DNA of 64,000 bases from Streptomyces sp. NBC_00091. GTDB taxonomy: Bacteria > Actinomycetota > Actinomycetes > Streptomycetales > Streptomycetaceae. This document shows positions 1-7,840 of the stretch, piece after piece. The notes below the pieces were generated by a model. It was not told where the DNA came from, made no database searches, and saw only the letters and a program-made list of their open reading frames with translations. Position 1 is the stretch's first letter, and each line of letters opens with the position of its first letter. The stretch spans positions 1,798,001 through 1,862,000 of the forward strand of contig NZ_JAPEMA010000001.1 of assembly GCF_026343185.1 (NCBI RefSeq). Reading direction: 5' to 3'. Position numbers and translations under genes: made by a program.

Positions 1-581
1 TGGGCACGGCCGCGGTGTGGGAGGGCAGCACGCTCGGGCACGCCCTCCAGGTGGGGTTCGCCTGCGCACTCGCCGTCTTCGGGCTGGGTCTGGCGGTCAG
101 CTCCGTCAAGGGCCGCACCGGCTTCGGCACGGTCCTGCTGGGCCTGCTCACCGCCGGACTGCTCGCGGTGTCGGTCGCCCTGCCGCGCGAGATCGGCACC
201 GACTGGCACAACGTCCACTGGCGTCCGGCGGCAGTGGCCGACGTACGGCCCGTGTACGAGTCGGGGACGGGGCTGGCCACCTTGGACCTGAGCCGCCTGG
301 ACGTGCCGAAGGGTGCCACCGTGCCCGTCCGCGCCTCCATCGAGGCGGGCCGGCTGAAGGTGGTCCTCCCCCGGGAGGTCACCGCGAAGGCCGACGTCTC
401 GATCCACCTCGGCGACATCCAGCTGCCCGGGGACGACGGCCGCGCCGTCCGGATCAAGAGCGGCGGAGAGACCCGGCAGGAGACCCTGCCCCCCGCCGCC
501 GGCACCGAAGCCGGCGGGACGATCGAGCTGCGCCTGGACGCGGGTGTGGGACAGGTGGAGGTGGCCCGTGCGGCGTCATGA
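1..581 (+). CDS. C-terminal part of a PspC/DUF-type membrane protein (5' truncated)
   Basis: The reading frame is open at the left edge of the window, so the N-terminus is missing. The visible part has two short hydrophobic segments (ACALAVFGLGLAV and LLGLLTAGLLAVSVAL) followed by an extracytoplasmic domain of about 130 residues rich in beta strands. That domain resembles the adhesin-like C-terminal domain that follows PspC membrane segments in actinobacterial phage-shock-like proteins. The family call is an inference from layout, because the diagnostic N-terminal PspC domain lies outside the window. The gene overlaps the next small membrane gene by 14 bp, which suggests translational coupling. 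Confidence 0.6.
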   Translation, partial: GTAAVWEGSTLGHALQVGFACALAVFGLGLAVSSVKGRTGFGTVLLGLLTAGLLAVSVALPREIGTDWHNVHWRPAAVADVRPVYESGTGLATLDLSRLDVPKGATVPVRASIEAGRLKVVLPREVTAKADVSIHLGDIQLPGDDGRAVRIKSGGETRQETLPPAAGTEAGGTIELRLDAGVGQVEVARAAS

Positions 582-792
582 GTTCCAGCCGGGACGGCTG
601 CTGGCCGGTCTGGTCCTGACCGCGGCGGGCGTGCTCTACCTGCTCGACGCGGCCGGCGAGACGGACCTGCCGTGGTTCCTGGTGGTCCCCGTCGCGATGG
701 GCGGGCTGTCGCTGGCCGCCCTGGTCGGGATGGTCACGTACGCCGTGCGCCGGGATCAGCGCGACCGGATCATCGAGTCGAAGGACCAGTAG
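568..792 (+). CDS. small membrane protein, 74 aa, function unknown
   Basis: I chose the GTG at 568 (VRRHEFQPGR) over an earlier in-frame GTG at 544, because the short overlap with the upstream stop is typical of coupled genes. The protein has two predicted membrane helices (LLAGLVLTAAGVLYLLDAA and FLVVPVAMGGLSLAALVGMVTYAV) and a charged tail ending in RDRIIESKDQ. I do not recognise a characterised family. Its coupling to the PspC-like gene suggests a shared membrane-related role. The 3' end overlaps the convergent DoxX gene by about 37 bp. Confidence 0.6.
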   Translation: MRRHEFQPGRLLAGLVLTAAGVLYLLDAAGETDLPWFLVVPVAMGGLSLAALVGMVTYAVRRDQRDRIIESKDQ

Positions 793-1244
793 GGCGCCCC
801 CGCGAGGACGAGCGGGGTCCAGGCCATCAGGTAGGCCAGGTCGTTGCCGTAGTAGTACGGGGTCACGGCCCAGGACACCGTGAGCCACAGGCTGAGCGAG
901 ATCAGCAGTCCGCCGGCGGCCGCGAGCCGGGTCAGCACCCCGGCGAGCACGCCCAGCCCGACGAGGAGTTCCCCGATGGCGATGGCGACGCCGAAGCCGA
1001 CGGGGGCCTTGAGGGCCAGGTCCACCAGGGCGGGGATCGCGGAGGTGTCGCGCACCCCGCGCATCAGCTCGCCGATCGAGCCGCTGCCGGTCTCGGCCAG
1101 GAAGCCGGCGGCCGTCAGTTTGTCGACGCCTGCGTAGACGAAGGTCACGCCGAGGAAGATCCGCAGCGGAAGGAGCGCGTAGCGGGTGGCCTGCTCTTTG
1201 AGCGGGGTGGTCCGCTGCCCGGATGGGGCGTCAGTTCGGGTCAC
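756..1244 (-). CDS. DoxX family membrane protein
   Basis: The 162-residue protein has four predicted membrane helices. It begins with the DoxX-type pattern LLPLRIFLGVTFVYAGVDKL, and a second conserved region GVAIAIGELLVGLGVLAGV follows. DoxX proteins are small integral membrane proteins, some acting with thiol-redox partners at the membrane. No redox cysteine is evident here, so a specific activity cannot be assigned. The start is a GTG preceded by a G-rich stretch. It ends tail-to-tail with the small membrane gene on the other strand. Confidence 0.8.
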   Translation of the reverse strand: MTRTDAPSGQRTTPLKEQATRYALLPLRIFLGVTFVYAGVDKLTAAGFLAETGSGSIGELMRGVRDTSAIPALVDLALKAPVGFGVAIAIGELLVGLGVLAGVLTRLAAAGGLLISLSLWLTVSWAVTPYYYGNDLAYLMAWTPLVLAGAPYWSFDSMIRSR

Positions 1245-1263
1245 GCCCCCATGTCTACCCCGT

Positions 1264-2520
1264 TCACTCGGCCACGTCGATGATGCAGCGGTTGGATTCC
1301 ACCCCCGCCGCCGTGACGACCTGGATGTCGATGCGGCCCGGTTCCACCTCCGCCGGCACCGGGACGGTGAGCACCGTGTCCGCGGGGTTGGTGAACCCGC
1401 CGGGCACCGGGACCAGCGGCACGTGCACGTGGACCGCCCCGATCCGCACCACCAGCCGGGCGAGCATCTCCGGCGTCTGCGCCCCGGGCGGCACGAAGCC
1501 GAGGCCCCGGATCTCGATGTCGTCCCCGGGCCGGACGGCCGCGTCCAGGTCCCCGGGTTCGCGCCGGCGGACCACGGACAGCACCAGCGGGCGGCTCCCC
1601 TCGGCGTACTTCGCCGCGAGGTACACCGCGGCCGACAGCGCCACCAGCATGGCCAGCGCCCACGGCAGCCCCGGCAGCCGGTCGGGGAAGCGGGCCAGCG
1701 ACACCGCCGCGTAGCCCAGCACCACGGTGGAGACGAGCACGTACTGCGCGTCGGGGAAACTGCCGCGGCCGTCGTCGTCCGTGAGCAGGTCCACCCCGCG
1801 CGGCCGGTCCGCCGGCAGCTTCTGCAGCCGCTGCCCCATGATCCGTACGGAGACCACCCGGCGCACCAGCACCGCCACCCCCGAGGTCAGCGCGACCACC
1901 GACAGCAGCGGCAGCGCCCGCCCCAGCGCGAACCCCTGGTACAGGGCCTCGCGCTCCGGTCCGGGCGAGGAGGCGGCCAGCCGCAGCGCGGGCAGCAGCG
2001 CCGCGAACGCGGTCAGCACCAGCCAGGCGCTCGGCACCGCCTTCGAGGTGGACAGCCGGTTGTCCTCCCCGACGACCGGGGCCAGCAGCCCGCCGCGCAG
2101 CGACTGCGCCCGGGCGGCGACGGTGAGCAGCCCGGCCAGCACCAGCGCGGCCAGCAGCCCGGCGGTGCGGGCGGTGGACCAGCCGGTGCCGAGCGCGGTG
2201 CCCACCTGCACCACCAGCAGCACCCCGGCGGCGATCCACAGGGCGAGCACGGCCCGCCGCGAAAACAGGTACAGCCAGGAGTGGCCGGCCTCCCGCCCCC
2301 GGTCGGCGACCGTACGGGCGGACAGGGTCAGCTCGTCGGAGACCCACTGCCGCGAGGCGCCGAGGGAGTGGGCCACGGCGGCCGGTACCCCCTGCCCCGC
2401 GGCGAACTCTTCCCGTTTCTCCAGGAACGCGGCGACGGCTCTGCGGTGCCCCTCCCGTGCGCACTCGTCGCAGGCGCAGACGGCGGTATGGGTACTCCGG
2501 GACATCTCTTGGACAGCCAC
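1264..2520 (-). CDS. conserved multi-pass membrane protein with C-terminal beta domain
   Basis: The 418-residue product starts with a soluble head containing a CACDEC cysteine cluster (residues about 14-20). It continues with several hydrophobic segments (about 85-300, for example AVLALWIAAGVLLVVQVGTA) and ends in a roughly 85-residue beta-rich domain that includes PGDDIEIRGLGFVPPG. The layout suggests a membrane-anchored protein whose tail has an IPT-like or carbohydrate-binding-like fold. I do not recognise the family, and the fold is an inference. The start is a GTG with GAGGCGG upstream. It lies downstream of the aldolase-like gene on the same strand, separated by 94 bp. Confidence 0.65.
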   Translation of the reverse strand: MAVQEMSRSTHTAVCACDECAREGHRRAVAAFLEKREEFAAGQGVPAAVAHSLGASRQWVSDELTLSARTVADRGREAGHSWLYLFSRRAVLALWIAAGVLLVVQVGTALGTGWSTARTAGLLAALVLAGLLTVAARAQSLRGGLLAPVVGEDNRLSTSKAVPSAWLVLTAFAALLPALRLAASSPGPEREALYQGFALGRALPLLSVVALTSGVAVLVRRVVSVRIMGQRLQKLPADRPRGVDLLTDDDGRGSFPDAQYVLVSTVVLGYAAVSLARFPDRLPGLPWALAMLVALSAAVYLAAKYAEGSRPLVLSVVRRREPGDLDAAVRPGDDIEIRGLGFVPPGAQTPEMLARLVVRIGAVHVHVPLVPVPGGFTNPADTVLTVPVPAEVEPGRIDIQVVTAAGVESNRCIIDVAE

Positions 2521-2614
2521 GCGCGTGCCGCCTCTCTGAACTACGGTGCAATGCCAGCGAATTGTGCACCACTGCGAGAGCGCTCCGGATTGCGCACGAT
2601 GTCAGAGCAGGTGA

Positions 2615-3400
2615 TTAACGGTTCATGATGTTGACGCCACCGTCCGAGACGGTCTGCCACAGCGGCTGGTAGCTCACCCAGGCGGCGAGATCTCCGCCGA
2701 ACCGCTCGCGCGTGGCCACGGCCGCGCGGTGGTCGACGGGCACCGGTTTCCCGGCCGCCCGCGCGATCAGCTGCACCTGCGCCGCCCGCTCCGCCGCGAT
2801 GAACCACCAGGCCGCCGCGTCCACCGAGCCGCCGACCGTCAGCAGCCCCTGGTTGCGCAGGATCAGCGCCTTGTACGGGCCGAGCGCGCGGCCGATCCGT
2901 ACGGGGTCGGCGGCTCCGTCCGCCGGGTACTCGTCGAGCAGCGCGTGGTCCTCGTAGAAGGCGCAGGCCTCCTGGGTGACGGGCGCCAGCAGCTCGCCGA
3001 GGCAGGCCAGGGCCCTGCCGTACGGGCCCTGCGTGCGGACCACCGCCACCACCTCGGGCCGGGCCCGGTGCACGGCCGCGTGCACGGCGAAGGCCAGCTG
3101 GTTGACCCGCCGCCCGCCCCGGACCACCCGCCCCTCCCCGTCGACCAGCAGCAGGTCCTCGGGGCCCAGGCCCGCGAAGGCCCGGCCGAAGGGGTTCACC
3201 CAGTAGCAGTCCTCGAACTCCGGGTCCCGCGCGGTGACGTGCCCCGAGACCCCGTCCTCGTACCCGAGCCGCCCCAGCAGCCGCAGTGCCCCGGCGAGCC
3301 GCTCCTTGCGGTACGCGCGCTCCTCGGCCGGGCCGGTGTGCGCGGGCGGCATCTCGAAGGCCAGCCGGTCCACCGGCACGGGTACGGGCTGATCCGGCAT
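2615..3400 (-). CDS. class II aldolase/adducin family protein lacking the metal ligands
   Basis: The 261-residue protein matches the adducin-like branch of class II aldolases throughout (GHVTARDPEF, WVNPFG, VHAAVHRARPEVVAVV). Active members bind zinc through an H-x-H pair and a later NHG histidine. Here these positions read RTQ (residues 122-124) and NQG (Gln184), so all three ligands are gone. The protein therefore probably has no aldolase chemistry and may bind a sugar or a partner. The ATG at 3400 is chosen because GGAGGGG lies six bases upstream; an in-frame start 27 bp earlier is less likely. Downstream it is followed by the membrane protein gene on the same strand. Confidence 0.8.
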   Translation of the reverse strand: MPDQPVPVPVDRLAFEMPPAHTGPAEERAYRKERLAGALRLLGRLGYEDGVSGHVTARDPEFEDCYWVNPFGRAFAGLGPEDLLLVDGEGRVVRGGRRVNQLAFAVHAAVHRARPEVVAVVRTQGPYGRALACLGELLAPVTQEACAFYEDHALLDEYPADGAADPVRIGRALGPYKALILRNQGLLTVGGSVDAAAWWFIAAERAAQVQLIARAAGKPVPVDHRAAVATRERFGGDLAAWVSYQPLWQTVSDGGVNIMNR

Positions 3401-3476
3401 GCGCCCCTCCTTCGGGTCGCGGCGCAAGGTACCGGCATGGCCGTGAAGTGGCCATAGGGAAGGGGCCGGGGGAAGG

Positions 3477-3513
3477 CGAAAGCCGCCACTCCCGGAAGGG
3501 GGCGGCGGCTTCG
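3477..3513 (-). terminator. hairpin downstream of guaA
   Basis: A stem of about 10 bp (GCCGCC core with flanking GAA/TTC, one bulged A) closes on a loop of about 16 bases, starting 18 bp after the guaA stop codon. It is well placed to separate guaA from the aldolase-like gene. It lacks a long T tract, as is usual in high-GC genomes. Confidence 0.55.
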
Positions 3514-3530
3514 TCAGGCCGTGCGGGGTG

Positions 3531-5123
3531 TCACTCCCACTCGATGGTGCCCGGGGGCTTGCTCGTGCAGTCCAGGACCACGCGGTTCACGTCCGGCACC
3601 TCGTTGGTGATCCGGGTGGAGATCCGCGCGAGCACCTCGTACGGCATGCGCGTCCAGTCCGCGGTCATCGCGTCCTCGGAGGAGACGGGGCGCAGCACGA
3701 TCGGGTGGCCGTAGGTGCGGCCGTCGCCCTGCACGCCCACGCTGCGGACGTCCGCGAGCAGGACGACCGGGCACTGCCAGATCTCCCGGTCCAGGCCGGC
3801 GGCGGTCAGCTCGTGGCGGGCGATGGCGTCGGCCTCGCGCAGCAGGTCCAGGCGCTCCTTGGTGACCTCGCCGACGATGCGGATGCCCAGGCCCGGGCCC
3901 GGGAAGGGCTGGCGCTGGACGATCTCGTCCGGCAGGCCGAGCTCCTGGCCGACCATCCGGACCTCGTCCTTGAACAGCTGGCGCAGCGGCTCGACGAGCT
4001 CGAACTCGATGTCGTCGGGCAGGCCGCCCACGTTGTGGTGGGACTTGATGTTGGCGGTGCCGGTGCCGCCGCCGGACTCGACCACGTCCGGGTACAGGGT
4101 GCCCTGGACGAGGAAGGCGACCGCGGGGCCGTCCTCCTGGAGGATCTCCAGCTGGGCCTGCTCGAAGACGCGGATGAACTCGCGGCCGATGATCTTGCGC
4201 TTGGTCTCCGGGTCGGAGACGCCGGCCAGCGCGGTCAGGAAGCGCTCCTGGGCGTCGACGACCTTCAGCTGGACGCCGGTGGCCGCGACGAAGTCCTTCT
4301 CGACCTGCTCGGTCTCGCCCTTGCGCATCAGGCCGTGGTCGACGTAGACGCAGGTCAGCTGCGAGCCGATGGCCTTCTGCACGAGTGCCGCGGCGACCGC
4401 GGAGTCCACGCCGCCGGACAGGCCGCAGATGGCGCGCTTGTCGCCGACCTGCTCGCGGATGGCCGCGATCTGCTCCTCGACGATGTTGCCGGTGGTCCAG
4501 GTGGGCTTCAGGCCCGCGCCCCGGTAGAGGAAGTGCTCCAGCACCTGCTGGCCGTGCGTGGAGTGCATCACCTCGGGGTGGTACTGCACGCCGTACAGGT
4601 TCTTCTCGTCGTTCTCGAAGGCCGCGACCGGGACGACGTTCGTCGACGCGGTGACGGTGAAGCCCTCGGGGGCGGCGGAGCAGGCGTCGCCGTGGGACAT
4701 CCACACCGACTGGTGCTCCGGGGTGCCCTCGAAGAGGGTGGAGCCGGGCTTGGAGACGGCCAGCTGGGTACGGCCGTACTCGCGCGCGCCGGTGTTGTCG
4801 ACGGTGCCGCCGAGGGTGGTCGCCATCAGCTGGAAGCCGTAGCACATGCCGAATACGGGGACACCCGACTGGAAGAGGCCCAGGGCGTCGTCCAGGCGCG
4901 GGGCACCCTCCTCGTACACGGAGGACGGACCGCCGGAGAGGATGATCGCCTTGGGGTTCTTGGCGAGCATCTCGGCCACGGGCATCGTGCTGGGCACGAT
5001 CTCGCTGTAGACGCGGGCCTCACGGACGCGACGGGCGATGAGCTGGGCGTACTGGGCGCCGAAGTCGACGACGAGAACCGTGTCCGGGGCGCTGTCGTGG
5101 GCGGCGGAGGGTGCTTCTGGCAC
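3531..5123 (-). CDS. guaA: GMP synthase (glutamine-hydrolysing)
   Basis: The enzyme makes GMP from XMP, using glutamine nitrogen and ATP, as the last step of guanine nucleotide synthesis. It has an N-terminal class I amidotransferase domain (nucleophile region FGMCYGFQ; later VQYHPEV). This is followed by the ATP pyrophosphatase loop SGGVDSAV and the C-terminal dimerisation domain ending [12 protein letters not shown]. The length of 530 aa is normal. The start is a GTG with GGAAGG upstream. The other guanine-branch genes, guaB and guaB3, lie about 20 kb away. The upstream region is shared with the divergent chorismate mutase leader. Confidence 0.97.
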   Translation of the reverse strand: MPEAPSAAHDSAPDTVLVVDFGAQYAQLIARRVREARVYSEIVPSTMPVAEMLAKNPKAIILSGGPSSVYEEGAPRLDDALGLFQSGVPVFGMCYGFQLMATTLGGTVDNTGAREYGRTQLAVSKPGSTLFEGTPEHQSVWMSHGDACSAAPEGFTVTASTNVVPVAAFENDEKNLYGVQYHPEVMHSTHGQQVLEHFLYRGAGLKPTWTTGNIVEEQIAAIREQVGDKRAICGLSGGVDSAVAAALVQKAIGSQLTCVYVDHGLMRKGETEQVEKDFVAATGVQLKVVDAQERFLTALAGVSDPETKRKIIGREFIRVFEQAQLEILQEDGPAVAFLVQGTLYPDVVESGGGTGTANIKSHHNVGGLPDDIEFELVEPLRQLFKDEVRMVGQELGLPDEIVQRQPFPGPGLGIRIVGEVTKERLDLLREADAIARHELTAAGLDREIWQCPVVLLADVRSVGVQGDGRTYGHPIVLRPVSSEDAMTADWTRMPYEVLARISTRITNEVPDVNRVVLDCTSKPPGTIEWE

Positions 5124-5211
5124 GGGGCAGGCCTTCCGGCGGAAGAGGTGGCTGTTTTGTCGATTCTAACGGGGGACGCCACTCCCCCTTCGTCTCACCA
5201 TCCGAACCCGC

Positions 5212-5248
5212 TTGGCCCGGAGCGGGACGGAAGGTAATAATCCCTTTC
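5212..5248 (+). promoter_or_regulatory. candidate promoter of the chorismate mutase leader transcript
   Basis: TTGGCC (5212-5217) and TAATAA (5235-5240) are separated by 17 bp and resemble a housekeeping sigma promoter. Transcription would then start about 5247-5249, at or next to the ATG of the leader ORF, giving a leaderless message. This is an inference from spacing only. If the transcript starts further upstream, GGAAGG at 5229-5234 could be a ribosome-binding site with a long spacer. Confidence 0.45.
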
Positions 5249-5317
5249 ATGCGCAAGCAGCTGAGCTTCCTCTTTACCTATGGCACCGGCCGGTCCGGTC
5301 GCCATGGGTCATCGTGA
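5249..5317 (+). CDS. putative aromatic-codon leader peptide, 22 aa
   Basis: A 22-codon ORF begins MRKQLSFLFTYG and stops at TGA 5315-5317, which is 23 bp before a strong hairpin and 103 bp before the chorismate mutase start. It contains Phe-Leu-Phe-Thr-Tyr, that is, three codons for the products of the chorismate mutase branch within five codons. This matches the logic of pheA-type leader peptides, in which scarce charged tRNA stalls the ribosome. It is too short to be called confidently as a protein gene, and its role would be regulatory. Confidence 0.5.
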   Translation: MRKQLSFLFTYGTGRSGRHGSS

Positions 5318-5340
5318 TGCTCGCTTGAGCCACTGACTTC

Positions 5341-5378
5341 CCAGAGCGCCCCGGTCCGACAGGACCGGGGCGCTCTGG
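5341..5378 (+). terminator. perfect 17-bp hairpin, candidate attenuator of the chorismate mutase gene
   Basis: Bases 5341-5357 pair perfectly with 5362-5378 around the loop GACA, followed by CGTTT. The 3' arm contains GGACCGG (5362-5368). This could instead pair with CCGGTCC (5290-5296) inside the leader ORF, so mutually exclusive terminator and antiterminator structures can be drawn. The hairpin lies between leader peptide and structural gene, as expected for transcription attenuation. Confidence 0.6.
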
Positions 5379-5420
5379 CGTTTCCGCTCCTGCCGGCCAC
5401 CAACCCACAGGAGAGACGTC

Positions 5421-5684
5421 ATGACCACGATCACCACCACCCCCGAGCAGCTGATCGCCGGCTCCCGCGAGCGCATCGACTCCCTCGACGACCGGATCAT
5501 CGGGCTGATCCAGGAGCGGATGGCCGTCTCGGCCGTCATCCAGGAGGCCCGGATCGGGGCGGGCGGGCGGCGGGTGCACCTCTCGCGCGAGATGGAGGTG
5601 CTCTCGCACTGGAGCGATGCCCTCGGCAAGCCCGGCACCGCGCTCGCGATGACCCTGCTGGAGCTGTGCCGGGGCCGCGTCTGA
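5421..5684 (+). CDS. chorismate mutase (AroQ class)
   Basis: The 87-residue protein is a monofunctional AroQ-type chorismate mutase, which converts chorismate to prephenate on the way to phenylalanine and tyrosine. The family pattern is clear: a helical protein with RERIDSLDDRIIGLIQERMAVSAVIQEAR near the N-terminus (arginine and lysine-type active-site positions in the first helix) and a short second half, as in actinobacterial intracellular chorismate mutases. The ATG follows GGAGAG with good spacing. No prephenate dehydratase is fused or adjacent. Expression is probably controlled by the leader and hairpin upstream. Confidence 0.9.
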   Translation: MTTITTTPEQLIAGSRERIDSLDDRIIGLIQERMAVSAVIQEARIGAGGRRVHLSREMEVLSHWSDALGKPGTALAMTLLELCRGRV

Positions 5685-5990
5685 GCGGCGCGGGCGCCTG
5701 TTCGTCACCCGTCCGGGCCGTGACCGGCCCCGGGGGCCTTCGTTGGTGAGGTTGTCCGTGCCAGCCAGGCGCGCGACGCAGCACCACGCGTGGCTCCACG
5801 GGAGCGATGAGACGTGCCGCCCGACGGCGCGCGTCGTGGGACCTCGCTCCCTTCGTGTGACCGGACGGCAGGGGACAGCAGCCCGGTCACCCATGAGAAC
5901 GGCCGGCCCGGGGGACGCCCCGGGCCGGCCGTTCGTCTGTGCGCCGTCGTGTTCCGTGCGCCGTCGTCTTATGCGCGCCGTCGTGTGCCG
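5685..5990. other. intergenic region without a supported gene
   Basis: This 306-bp gap separates the chorismate mutase gene from the convergent LAxTG protein gene. No reading frame here has a convincing start and coding bias. Its only clear structure is the terminator hairpin at its right end. Confidence 0.6.
5898..5933. terminator. bidirectional terminator, 16-bp perfect stem
   Basis: AACGGCCGGCCCGGGG (5898-5913) pairs exactly with 5918-5933 around a four-base loop. It lies between the converging chorismate mutase and LAxTG genes and can serve both directions. The flanking AAC/GTT continues into short A/T stretches. Confidence 0.7.
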
Positions 5991-7673
5991 TTACGCGTGC
6001 GCGGAGCCGCCGCGGCGTCGGAAGCCCAGGTAGAGCGCCGCGCCGACGGCCAGCAGCCCGGCTCCGGCGAGGCCGACCAGGCCCGCCGTGCTGCCGGTGG
6101 AGGCCAGCGGGCCGCCGCTGCGGCCGGCGGCCGGGGAGGCGCCGGAGCCCGTGGTGGCTCCCGGGGTGGCCGAGGCGCTCGCGGAGGCGCTCGCCGAGGC
6201 GCTCGGCGAGGGGGTGCCGGTGGAGGGGCGCGGCGACGGGGTGGTGGTGCCCGTCGCGTTCACCGTGAAGGCGGCGATGTTGTTGGTCAGCACCGGGTCG
6301 AAGGCGTGCCGCTGGGGCTCGCCCTGCGGGCCGGGCTTGCCGACGGTGATGGCGCCCCTGGCGTCCTTGACCGTCTTCTCGATCCGCAGCTCGAAGGGGA
6401 ACTCGGCCTTCTCGGATTCCAGCACGGACGTGCCGGTGGCGCAGCGGTAGTGCGCGCTCCGCACCTGGCGGCAGACCGCGGGGGCCGTGAGGACCTTCAC
6501 GCCCTGCGGGAGCACCACGTCGACCACGGCCGCGGGGGCGGTGGAGCGGTGGTCGGCGACCCAGGCCGGGCCGTGGTTGCGTACGGTGACGGCCGTCTTG
6601 ACCGTGGTGCCGGCGGTGCCCTTGAGGTTCAGGGGCTCGGCCGCGAAGTCGGCGGTGTTCGGCACGGCGAGGTCGAACACGCGCTTGTTGTCGGCCGGGT
6701 TCAGGTCGGCGCCGCGCAGGGGGGCGGCGGGCTCCGGGGCCCGCTTGCGTGCGGTCAGCTTCCGGCCGGTGGTGGTACCGGTGGCCGTGCCGGGCGTCTT
6801 GGCGTCCGTGCCCGTGGCCTGCTGGTGCGGGGCCGCCGGGTAGATGCCGTAGCCGAACAGCTCGGTGCGGGCGTGCGCGGTGGCCTTCAGGTGCAGCGGG
6901 CTGTCGCCGGCCAGCTCGTAGCTCGCCTTGGCCTCGAAGTCCCCGTCGACGGTGCAGACGGCGGTGGTGGAGGTGCGGGTGGTGCGGTAGGAGCAGTTGT
7001 CGTAGCGCTCCGGGAGCTCCATGCCGTGGGTGGCCTCCAGTTCCAGGACCACTCCCTTCGCCGGCTGGGTGCCCTCGTTGCTGAACGCGAGGGGCAGGGG
7101 CTGGCTCTCGCCCGGCTTCGGGTCCTTCTTGAGCCGCATCTCCCGCATCACCAGGTCGGGGCCGCCGACCGTGAGGGTGGTGGCGGCGGGGGTGACGGTG
7201 GCTCCGGTGGCCGTGCCGGTCACCGTGAGCACGCCGGAGGCGCCGTTCGCGCTGCCCTTCACGGCGGTGGCCTCCAGGTCCACGCCGGGGCGCGGGCCCT
7301 TGTCCTTGCAGACGAGCGTGGTGCCGCTGACCTGGCACTTCTTCACAGCCGCGGCGGGGTTCTCCCGTACGTCCGCGAACGCCGCGACCTTCGCAAGGTC
7401 GACGGTGAAGGTGAACTCGCCGCCGAAGGTGCCGACGTCGTCCAGGCGGAAGGGCAGCGCCACGGGCTGCGGGGAGGCGGTCCCTCCCGGGTGGAGCGGG
7501 AGGGCGAGGGCGGCCGGGGCGGCCAGGCGGAAGACGGGGGCGGCGGACTCGGCGGGTCCGGCGGGTCCGGCGGGTCCGGCCGGTCCGGCGGGCTCGGCGG
7601 CCATCGCGGAAGGGGCGGCCAGCCCCACGGCCACCAGGCCGCACGCGGCCAGCAGGGAGATGCGCTGTCTCAT
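5991..7673 (-). CDS. cell-wall-anchored LAxTG protein with DUF11/CARDB-like repeats
   Basis: The 560-residue protein begins with a signal peptide (MRQRISLLAACGLVAVGLAA, cleaved near AMA-AE). It ends with the sorting signal LASTG, a hydrophobic helix and RRRGG. LAxTG is the motif used by class E sortases in Streptomyces, so the protein should be anchored to peptidoglycan. The body contains beta-sandwich repeats of the DUF11/CARDB type (for example PGESQPLPLAFSNEGTQPAK and TVKTAVTVRNHGPAWVAD), suggesting a surface spacer or adhesive role. Low-complexity linkers include repeated AGP near the N-terminus and a Ser-Ala run before LASTG. No sortase gene is nearby. Confidence 0.85.
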   Translation of the reverse strand: MRQRISLLAACGLVAVGLAAPSAMAAEPAGPAGPAGPAGPAESAAPVFRLAAPAALALPLHPGGTASPQPVALPFRLDDVGTFGGEFTFTVDLAKVAAFADVRENPAAAVKKCQVSGTTLVCKDKGPRPGVDLEATAVKGSANGASGVLTVTGTATGATVTPAATTLTVGGPDLVMREMRLKKDPKPGESQPLPLAFSNEGTQPAKGVVLELEATHGMELPERYDNCSYRTTRTSTTAVCTVDGDFEAKASYELAGDSPLHLKATAHARTELFGYGIYPAAPHQQATGTDAKTPGTATGTTTGRKLTARKRAPEPAAPLRGADLNPADNKRVFDLAVPNTADFAAEPLNLKGTAGTTVKTAVTVRNHGPAWVADHRSTAPAAVVDVVLPQGVKVLTAPAVCRQVRSAHYRCATGTSVLESEKAEFPFELRIEKTVKDARGAITVGKPGPQGEPQRHAFDPVLTNNIAAFTVNATGTTTPSPRPSTGTPSPSASASASASASATPGATTGSGASPAAGRSGGPLASTGSTAGLVGLAGAGLLAVGAALYLGFRRRGGSAHA

Positions 7674-7796
7674 GCCCCCCTTGACCCCCGGACCGCCGTC
7701 GCGGTTGCACGGTTCCCCATGTGACCGACACCACAGCTCAGCGCGAAGGATTCCGGTACAACCTTTTTCGGCAACCGCCTGTCCACTCATGTACTG

Positions 7797-7837
7797 CGGT
7801 GAGTACCGCGCTCGGAGGGGGAGCGCGGTGCTCACCG
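7797..7837 (-). terminator. terminator of the aldehyde dehydrogenase/GMC oxidoreductase pair
   Basis: A 17-bp stem (CGGTGAGTACCGCGCTC with GAGCGCGGTGCTCACCG, one G-T pair) begins four bases past the GMC oxidoreductase stop codon on the minus strand. Confidence 0.7.
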
Positions 7838-7840
7838 TCG

